Positions 57,001-64,000 of a stretch of DNA of 64,000 nt are shown here, in pieces. A program made the translations under genes and the position numbers. Within the stretch, counting starts at the first letter, position 1. Each line of letters begins with the position of its first letter. The stretch comes from Ancylostoma caninum (taxonomy: Eukaryota; Nematoda; Chromadorea; Rhabditida; Ancylostomatidae): NCBI GenBank assembly GCA_037903475.1, contig JBAJFG010000296.1, forward strand, positions 62,001 to 126,000, read 5' to 3'. Below the pieces are notes generated by a model. That model saw only the letters and a program-made list of their open reading frames with translations, was not told where the DNA came from and did no database searches.

Positions 57001-60000
57001 CGTTTACGGCACCTTCTGCACGCCACAGAACCTCTGCTGTCGCTTATCCTCACTTCTTCCCAAATCCTTCCACCACTCGCGTTTTCTGCTTCCTGTGAAA
57101 ATTCGTCGACACCCCGAATCGCAGCGATTGGATCGCCGCGATCGCTTGGATCGCGCTGCTAACTACAGAGCGATGACGTTCGCCTCTTCAATTCTGGTTC
57201 CGAGTGAGTTTTGATTGTTATTTGCTAGGGAGCGGTACGCTCGCGCACACGCATTCGCTGTAGTGGACGAGGCTAATGAGTGTTTGATCAGTGTGATCAG
57301 TCCGCGTTTACGTCCGTTGTCCCACGATTCACGAAACGTTCGAAAAACGAAGTGCGTGAGCGTGCTGCTCGTCGCCGCGCAGCGTTGACTTTGACCTTTT
57401 CTGTCGTCGAGCAAACTCGTCCATTCTTTGTTTTTAGTGACAGCCGACGGTACATGTGCAATGCTGAGTGCTCCGTGTCAGGACTCAGCCGATTGTCCGC
57501 CCACATTCGCGTGCAAAAACAACTGCTGTCGCCTGGAGGTGTGTCCGAGCCGGGCCAAGGTGTTGTTCACCTGCACCAATAACTACCAGTGCCGGGCCGG
57601 AGAACATTGCGTGTTCGGGGGATGTTGTCCGCAAGTGCAGAAAAAGCAAAAGCCACCAAAAATGGACCAGAAAAAATCCGAGGTGACCACAGTGTCAGCT
57701 GACCTGATGGTGAAGGGTGACGACGACGCGGATAACACACTGGAGACGATGTTCACGCGATCACAGCAGGTCCTGACCGAGTCCGCCTATTCTGCAGGGG
57801 CTGCGCAGCCAACCACGACAGGAAAGACGACGCAGATGCCGGCCGCGATCCCATTGGATGACTGCGATTTAGACAATCGCGTTGACGACTGCAGCATGAG
57901 CAATCCGTGCCCGGAAGACAGCGATTGCCTTAGTGGTCAGTGCTGTAAAATTAAGGCCAGCCACTGTAAAAATGGACTTCTGCCACTTTCTGTACCGAAA
58001 TTCTGCAAATACTCGGACGACTGTCCCATAGCATCAACATGCGAGCAAAATGTCTGCTGCCCAATCGCTGGCGACTCGACTAAGGATAATGATATTCACA
58101 TGGACACGTCGGTCGGCCTTCCAGCGGCAACTCTTCCGCCGAAAACCCGATCAGAAGGCGTGACGAAGAGCACTGAGACGAGTTCCACACAGGTGAGGAT
58201 TTAACTGATTAACCCTTCTCGTTTGAGCCTATGGTGTAGAAACTGGGTAGTAACTGTTATATAGGTGGAAAGTCATTGTAAAAAACTAGGTGAAAAAGGA
58301 AAATTGCTGTGGGCACACCTATATGAAACGGAATGGCGCTTTCGAAACATATGTTAAGCTCAACGGGCAGAGGATAATTGATTTGGAACCTAAATGTAAA
58401 TCAAGACAAAATTTTGAAGTATTCCAACGAAAGTATTAGTTAGTTTGAGTTATTAATTTTCAAAGGTGAAATTAAGAAATCTCAAACACTGAAGGTAAAA
58501 ATTGTCGAAACTAGCCCGGAGAAAACGGGGTAAAAATGATGCCGTAGCTGTACCTAACCGTGAAACAACATCTTATTAGACTCCATGCACAACTGTCATT
58601 TAATCTCGGCATGTTTCAAATTTGTGTAAAATCTGAAACGTTGGCTGAGAAGGAATAAAGAAGTTCATCATTCTCGGGTATCGTTAAGCAGAAAATTTTA
58701 CACGAACATCTTATTAGTTTTTATCACTTTTTCCCAATTACTTGCCATTTCAAGATCAGAGATCCTTTTTTTTTGGCTTCTACCCAGTATAAGTTAGTTA
58801 AAGTTAGGCATTTAGTTCAATTACGTATGCAAGAATGAGCAGGTAGCTAAAAATCAATAATCGATTACTCCCGTGATTTTCGTTAGTTACTGGCCAACAT
58901 TCATAAATTGGAGTAAACAGAAAGTGGGATTTTGTGGCAATTTCGTACGTTAACTTCATTGGAGGTCTATGTCTATCAAATTTATGGTTCTCACTAGTAA
59001 ATAATTCTAGGTTAATTGCCAATCGATTATTGATTTTTTAGGGGTGAAGAAATAGGTAGGCATTTGTTAGGGATGGTAGCATAAAGTGTAGGAGTAGCGC
59101 TACTGTAGCATAGTCGCGTAGTTATTGGATGCATGCTTAAATAGTTTCCTAACGAATAATCCGAGTTTGTAACCGTATTCAGTGGTACAGAATATGGATT
59201 AGTCAAACTTGGCTTCAATCGTTTTGCACCGCTTGAAGGGGGACCGCGCCGCACCACCTCCGCGGCGCGACATTTGAGCTGCACGTTGTGTTTCTAGGGC
59301 GTGATCAGAGCGGCTGCTTTGCTTTTTTTTCTTAAATAGTTTCCTTTATGTCTATGCATTCAAGTAGCAGCAATCCTGATCACGCTCGAGATCCACAGCG
59401 TCCAGCCGGTTTGCCGCGCCGCTTAGATGATGCGGCGCGGCCTCGTTTTCACGTGGGCAATAACGATTGACACATTTTCCTGTATTCATTACTTGAGAGC
59501 ATTAGGGTGATAACACATGAATAGATTAGTTTATCTTAATTTATTGAATTCCAGTCCATCAGTTCCGCGGTGCCCTAGCACCGCTTTGTTTCTCCGTTCG
59601 TTTCCTATGCATATTTCAAGTTTTCAGTCCCGCTGTCTGATGCGACAAGGCTGCTCCATCTACCACGGCACTCTATGCCCTCCTGGATACACATGCACAC
59701 TGGACGGTCACTGCTGTCAAGTCAGTAGCACTTGTCCCGACGGCAGTGTACCATATGCGATGTGTAGCGGAGTGGTACCGTGTCCAGCCACACACCTGTG
59801 TTTCACCACGGAAGAAAATTTCAGTATGTGCTGTGTGAGAGGTGAGTAGTGGGTGGACGAGTTTTCCGGGGTGATTCTGATGCTCTAGTCGGTAATATGC
59901 TCTTTCTATAGTGTTTATTCTCTTCGAAATCGGTGGCCTTTGCTGGCTGATATAGGCGGAGCCTATTTCTGAGTGGCTCATGCACAGGAATTTCTGAAAC

Positions 60001-63000
60001 TTTCTGGAATTTTTCCAGATCCAGGTTTTATAAGATGATTTTTTATGATCTCAGACCATCCGACACCTCCATCGGCATGTCCATTGGGCAGTTTCGAGGT
60101 ATATCCTCGATTCGGGGAACAGTGCCGTTACAGTCTACAGTGTCCTTCACCATACTTCTGTAATCACATGGGAAGGTGCTGCCAGCCGTTCATATGAGGT
60201 AAGTGAGCATTAGGCCCACTAGGCCCTTCAGGCCTTATCGGGCAGTATGGAAAATTGGCAATTTTCCAGGATCATTTTGCCATTTTTCAGATGCCGACCT
60301 ACCTCACTCGTGAAGACATCAGCGATTTCTTTGTTTTGCCTTTTCTTGCCTTTCAGATCCTTTGCATGAGAGAGAAATAAACTATTTTCCCATAACCAAG
60401 CATGCTTTGATCTTTGATCTTTTACCACAACATTTGCAGGGTTACCACAGTTTCCTCCCACAGTCTAGGCCTGAAATGCTGAAACTCAGGGAAAAAACTG
60501 TGGAATTTTCAGGATTACCAGCGAGTGGACTAGTTTGCACATTCTCGTCGTGCTCTAACTCAAATCCATGCTCTGTGGGCACTTGCAACAATGGCTACTG
60601 CTGCTCTTCTGGATCTATTCCATCGTTTTCAGGTAGGTTCTCCATCCGTAGGGACAACTGCCACTAACAGTGCATGATTGCAGCACAGAAACGCACACGT
60701 AGATCACTAACCAGCATAACGAACAGCACCACAGCTAACGAACTTGAGGAGAATGACTGGCCGGTTGGACCGCCGGGTTACGGATTTCCGGATCATCTCG
60801 CCGATCTGGATGCCGTCCTGGTGAAAGCGGCCGGCGATGGCAGTTCGTTCTCACTAATCACCTTTGCTCTAAAAAATCACCATTCCAACCACATGCTCCG
60901 CCCCCAGTCTCCACCACACACTCACTTTAGCTTTAGGTACTTGTGCGGGCGGTTTTAACAGTTCACTATCCTGTTCGGCTAGTGGCGAATGTCCACCCGG
61001 GCTATTCTGTGATCCACGACTGCAACGCTGTTGTCCACTTGTCCTACCACTAATCGATGCCAACACTGCACCACAAACCGTACAAGCATGGAAAGAAGAG
61101 CTGGAGCAGGCGACAGGGAAATCGAAATCGTCAACTCGCATGAAATTCTCCTCCAGGCCACGCCCCTGTCGTCGCGGCTCCTGCAGTATGTAGTATAAAC
61201 CCTCGGCTTACCAGCTCAGTTTACCTTGCATGCTTGAGCACCGCCGCAGACTCGTCTTCAGTTGTGAATCCCTGCGTTCTGTTGCAGTGCCGATGCCGTC
61301 GTCGTCGAATTGTGTCGGTTGTCCTCCACCAGCTGCTGCTCCGCCGATCATCGCTCTTCGTATGTTCTGCGCCTGTCTTTTCGATTAACAATGCTTTGAC
61401 ACATCTCAGTTTCTAGCTTCTTTACGTTAATGTCATTTAACGAAACGTTAATTCAGTTTCTAGTACTCTTTAGTTCGATAAGTGCATGTGTTTAGTTGTG
61501 GAAATAGATGAACAGCAGGGTTCTGGTCACTTAGGACCGCTTGGGTGTAGAGCGTTGTACCTGACACAAGAGGTGCGGCCGACCCCTCTGATTGGCTGAT
61601 TCATCCGACTGACCAATCAAGGAGCTGAGCCGCATTACCTTTACCAGATACAACGTTCCATACCCAATCTGTCGGTGTGGATTACATATAATACTCATTA
61701 TCATCAACTTTTGTTCTAATGAACCCTAAAATGATATGCAAAGTTTGGGTAAGACGGAAATGGCTGACTCCGCCCACAAAGAACGATCAGCCAATCACAG
61801 AAGAGTTTGACTTTTCTTAGGACGCTAATCGTTGTATGGGCACGACCTTTTCTTGAACGAGCGTAATACCCTCCATACACCTCCAGTGAAAACCCCGTGG
61901 CAGCCTTGTATCCTTACTGGACACTGATTTGTGACGGTTGCCCGTAAAGCTGTTTTACTAGAGTTGGTTATTTTCAGTCATAATTTCTGCTCATTACAGT
62001 ATAATTATCAAATATCCGATAGAGTATTTGTGAAGTAAAGGATTGGCAATGATATGCCAATTAAGTAGGTGACGATTGGCGTCGTGGGCGGAGTCATGCC
62101 AACTCATGATTGGTCGATTTCGTGCACTAACACCCCTTTCGTCAAAGGTGTTTGATTAGGGCTAAGAACTGTTCGATTTTAACTCAACTTCTCTGGATTC
62201 AACCGTAGCTACTAGCTGAGATCAGTAAATATCATATATTGATTTATAACAGTTGTCCGCGCTCTCCTGCCTTACAATAGATTTATAATTGTCAAGATAA
62301 AACCATAACTGATAGTGTTCCCTGGCCGCTGGTGAAATAATTTCTGGGTGAAGCGCTTTTTATTCTTTTTTGAGGGATAAATCCAAATGAGACCTAAGCC
62401 ACGCCCACTGCCTTTCATGTAGCACATAGGTCTGTTTTTAGCGGCCAACGCTTGTCCGGGAGGAGGCTATCCCGTTGGCCAGTGTAACTCCGGATTTTGT
62501 GCACCCGGTTATTCCTGCGTGCAGAATGTCTGCTGCCCATCTTACTCAGCTCCCCGTATTCAGTGTGAGTTATTCGGACAACTATCATTTTTCATCCACG
62601 CGTAACATTTGAAGGAAAACTTCATTTTCCAGTTAATCTCTGTCCAACCGGATCACCGCCAGTTGGTGGTTGCATCAATGGTGGTTGTGCTGCTGGATAC
62701 TCTTGTATTCAGAATCAGTGCTGTGTTTCGCCAGTCACAAAGAATCCATTCGGTGCGTTTATACTTCCGCGAGGCCCATTGTTTCATCGTTTTATTGAAA
62801 AATTGCGGTGCGAACAAATACGTCCACCCCAATGATGTCATCCAAGAGCCGCATGCATCATTTTAGATTACCCAGCGTAAACATATCAACACCACACAAA
62901 TTTACCCATCGTGGGTATGGGCGTCAACGCGTTTACCCTGGGTAATCCCAATGGTGTATCGAGGCCCAGCAGTTTTCATTCCAAACAACACCGTTAGATC

Positions 63001-63649
63001 ACATTTCCTCCACTCTCCCGTCTTGCCCCATCCCCTTGGGTAACTGGACACATAGCACCAATATTCCTCTTTCAGTGTGCCCGAACGGTAACCAAGCCGC
63101 TGGCGGTTGCGTGAACGGCCAATGTGGAGCCGGGTACACATGCCAGAACGGCCTTTGCTGTCTGGGATCAGTTGGCTCTGCTGTGAGATGCTTGGATGGC
63201 TCTGAAGCCATCGGTGCTTGCATCCCGTCGTGCACGGGTGGTGCTTGCGGCAACGTGCAGATCAGCTACTATTGCGGAACTGGATACACTTGTACTACTG
63301 GAAATATCTGTTGCCCGATTTCAAGTGAGTTGCCAACTCTCGCCTTTATTTGGGGCCCGTGAGTCACCGGTGCATCACAGTCGCTTTCTGAAAAACTCGA
63401 CAAAACTAAATCTCGACAATATGACCTGATTTTCCAGGCTGCCCCAACGGTGGTGAGCCGATCGGTCCACCAGTGAACGGTCTCTGCCCCGAGGGATACA
63501 ACTTGCAAGGAAATCAGTGCTGCAGCAACGTTGCCGCTGCTTGTCCTGATGGAAGCGCTGGAACCCCACCGGTGAACGGACTCTGCCCCACTGGCACCAC
63601 CTTGACTGGAACAGTGTGCTGTCCTACCACCGCGCCAGCTGCACTAGTG
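48041..63649 (+). CDS. Secreted EB/Lustrin-type cysteine-rich multidomain protein, 15 exons, 3' end beyond window
   Basis: Probably an extracellular or cuticle-associated protein. Exons: 48041-48077, 49696-49813, 49879-50051, 56946-57203, 57438-58192, 59628-59841, 60055-60198, 60513-60632, 60684-60842, 60937-61185, 61288-61359, 62442-62564, 62633-62752, 63076-63324, 63438-63649, giving 1,001 codons in phase with the stop not reached. Exon 1 gives a signal peptide (MHQPLLIAALFLV). The upstream in-frame sequence has no ATG, which fixes the start. Residues about 15-70 form an N-terminal module with CQTPVIGGNCRLG, QFFLKCEAT and GDGVWVVK. Then come repeated modules of the form CP.G....G.C......GY.C..N.CC (EB type), and near the end Lustrin-like CP.G..G.PPVNGLCP.G....G..CC. 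Long Thr/Ser/Lys linkers lie in exon 5. Nearly every junction is phase 1. Exon 7 carries an in-frame TGA (60,195-60,197) just before its donor. Exon 9 uses a GTTCGT donor. Joining exon 3 to exon 4 across 6.9 kb rests on phase alone, so exons may be missing there. K/T-rich linkers and Cys modules do not fix a specific function. Confidence 0.88.
48310..48515. repeat. Local duplication in EB gene intron 1
   Basis: GTGTGTAGATAAAATTAGCTG...GGAATTCTTTGTAATGATG (48,323) recurs as GGGTGTAGATCAAATTAGCTG...GGAATCGTTTGAAACGATG (48,456), about 133 bases apart. Confidence 0.6.
49323..49406. repeat. ATTACCC palindrome, copy 1 (EB gene intron 1)
   Basis: AATTACCCAAGGTAAACGTGTT mirrors AACACGTTAACCTTCGGTAATT, with GGCGTCAACACG at the inner right side. 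Same layout as 62,866-62,947. Confidence 0.65.
50277..50460 (+). other. GC-rich coding-like island in EB gene intron 3
   Basis: After a good acceptor-like TTATCCGCTACAG (50,277) the sequence is GC-rich and open in a charged frame (PVDREPPHESDEQLARIATT) up to a GTGAGC donor-like site at about 50,457. Phases do not fit cleanly with exon 3 (phase 1) without a shift or a weak acceptor. It could be an extra exon, an alternative first exon, or GC-rich repeat DNA. Confidence 0.25.
50461..52131. other. Intronic DNA, nothing recognised
   Basis: Part of the large 50,052-56,945 intron. Purine-rich around 50,890-51,060, otherwise AT-rich. No exon with EB-type cysteine spacing was found on either strand. 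Confidence 0.5.
52132..52659. mobile_element. TA-flanked CAGGGTGGGC element, copy 2 (complete)
   Basis: TA | CAGGGTGGGCCAAAAATACGG ... GCATTTATTGCCCACCCTG | TA. The 528-bp element has intact inverted termini and TA target duplication. It aligns by eye along its whole length with 22,505-23,030. It is non-coding and probably a Tc1/mariner-class MITE. Confidence 0.88.
52660..56417. other. Intronic DNA with a GC-rich islet, no exon recognised
   Basis: Mostly AT-rich. Bases 54,400-54,900 are GC-richer and open in short frames (for example GARHGRDQTVHFKQTF), but without cysteine modules or splice sites in the required phase. A purine G-rich run lies at 54,222-54,255. Confidence 0.4.
56418..56890. 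mobile_element. 473-bp foldback element 55 bases before EB exon 4
   Basis: Left arm TGTACAATACCCGCACTAAG ... mirrors right arm ... CTTAGTGCGGGTACTGTACA. The arms run about 170 bases, including AACGCGGATTTGCGTTCT against AGAACGCGGATTTGCGTT in reverse, around a GC-rich centre with its own GCCGCGCATC/GATGCGCGGC-like words. Open frames within it are mirror pairs. It ends just before the pyrimidine tract of exon 4. Confidence 0.85.
58193..59627. other. EB gene intron 5
   Basis: AT-rich intron. It carries a GC-rich repeat copy at 59,375-59,455 and the hairpin GACCGCGCCGCACCACCTCCGCGGCGCGAC near 59,242. An alternative acceptor at 59,552 would bring an in-frame TAG within eight codons, so the acceptor at 59,627 is preferred. 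Confidence 0.55.
59375..59455. repeat. GC-rich GGTTTGCCGCGC repeat, copy 2
   Basis: GATCACGC...CCACAGCGTCCAGCCGGTTTGCCGCGCC and GATGCGGCGCGGCCTCGTTTT parallel the segment at 40,570-40,665. Confidence 0.5.
61588..61618. repeat. GATTGG/CCAATC palindrome (family copy 3)
   Basis: CTGATTGGCTGATTCATCCG followed by ACTGACCAATCAAGGAGCTG, in EB gene intron 11. Followed by a TTTACCAGATACAACGTT stretch like that after copy 1. Confidence 0.5.
62866..62947. repeat. ATTACCC palindrome, copy 2 (EB gene intron 13)
   Basis: GATTACCCAGCGTAAACATATC mirrors GCGTTTACCCTGGGTAATC, with GGGCGTCAACGCG inside. A second copy of the small palindrome seen in intron 1 of the same gene. Confidence 0.65.
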
Positions 63650-63845
63650 GTAAGCCATTCCCTTACGTTCCTTACGGTTTACTGACGGAAATATTGAGTA
63701 GTCATTACGGCTAAAATCATTGCGTAGTCCATGACTAGATCATTGAGTGGTGGAAAATTTTTGTTCGGAGCCAATAAGTCACCGGTGCATCACTTCGCAA
63801 AGCAAGTCACCGGTGCCTCATCCCTCAAGGTGAGTCACCGGTGTG
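63362..63845. repeat. GTCACCGGTG short dispersed repeat cluster
   Basis: GAGTCACCGGTGCATCAC (63,362), AAGTCACCGGTGCATCAC (63,778), AAGTCACCGGTGCCTCAT (63,805) and GAGTCACCGGTGTGTCAC (63,832). Three of the four lie within 70 bases. CACCGGTG is itself palindromic. Confidence 0.7.
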
Positions 63846-64000
63846 TCACTCACACCCAACACGTGGGTTTTGGGGTGAGTCGCAGTGCCTCCAGACTTCA
63901 GATCCTCCCTTCCATTCTTGAAACGTTTCTAAAAATAATGTAGCATAATGTGGGACTGGTCTTTCTGGGTGATTCTGTTGAGGGAAGGAAAGAATTATAA

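Noticed and set aside
56717..57162. Overlapping open frames on both strands around EB exon 4
   Set aside because: Part is the arm of the foldback at 56,418-56,890. The rest are other-frame shadows of the EB exon whose cysteine pattern is only seen in one frame.
59552..59627. Earlier acceptor for EB exon 6 at 59,552
   Set aside because: In the required phase it reaches TAG within eight codons, while the acceptor at 59,627 keeps the frame and the cysteine module.

Overview
The window looks like a piece of a clade V (strongylid, probably hookworm-like) nematode genome. The reasons are short introns with TTTCAG-type acceptors, exons of a nematode-type atypical soluble guanylate cyclase, a secreted protein built of EB/Lustrin-type cysteine modules, and dense inverted-repeat (MITE) and mariner debris. 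No species can be named from sequence alone. All three convincing host genes lie on the plus strand, and each was built exon by exon with matching splice phases.

Layout. Bases 1-14,300 hold no gene I can support: intergenic DNA with several foldback elements, a GT microsatellite, a 59-bp minisatellite (about 11.7 copies), a nearly full-length but dead mariner (8,967-10,241) and a deleted mariner relic (11,773-12,470). Bases 14,400-21,522 encode a complete 17-exon, 682-residue H-NOX guanylate cyclase with heme-ligand His105 and all catalytic residues. Bases 23,668-29,900 encode a complete 11-exon, 532-residue SLC17-type transporter. Its last two coding exons and 3' flank are duplicated about 10.7 kb downstream (38,443-40,260).

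Between and after these copies lies a transposon-rich interval. It contains a CR1/Jockey-like reverse transcriptase fragment (30,390-31,160), a decayed MULE-type transposase on the minus strand (34,476-31,360), a Ser/Pro-rich and zinc-knuckle-like decayed reading region (34,860-36,720) with a tRNA-derived SINE in it, weak minus-strand exon candidates (37-42 kb), and a tandem duplication (42,050-44,390) with a nested TIR element. Bases 48,041-63,649 and beyond encode a secreted, cysteine-rich EB/Lustrin-module protein (15 exons, 1,001 codons in the window, 3' end outside). Almost all its junctions are phase 1, and one TGA sits in frame immediately before a splice donor.

The three host genes do not form an obvious pathway. 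A heme cyclase suggests gas sensing, the transporter suggests organic-anion transport, and the cysteine-rich protein suggests an extracellular or cuticle role. The strongest leads are the duplicated transporter 3' cassette (a possible alternative C-terminus), the in-frame TGA in the EB gene, the GC-AG intron in the cyclase catalytic domain, and several foldback families that sit in host introns.
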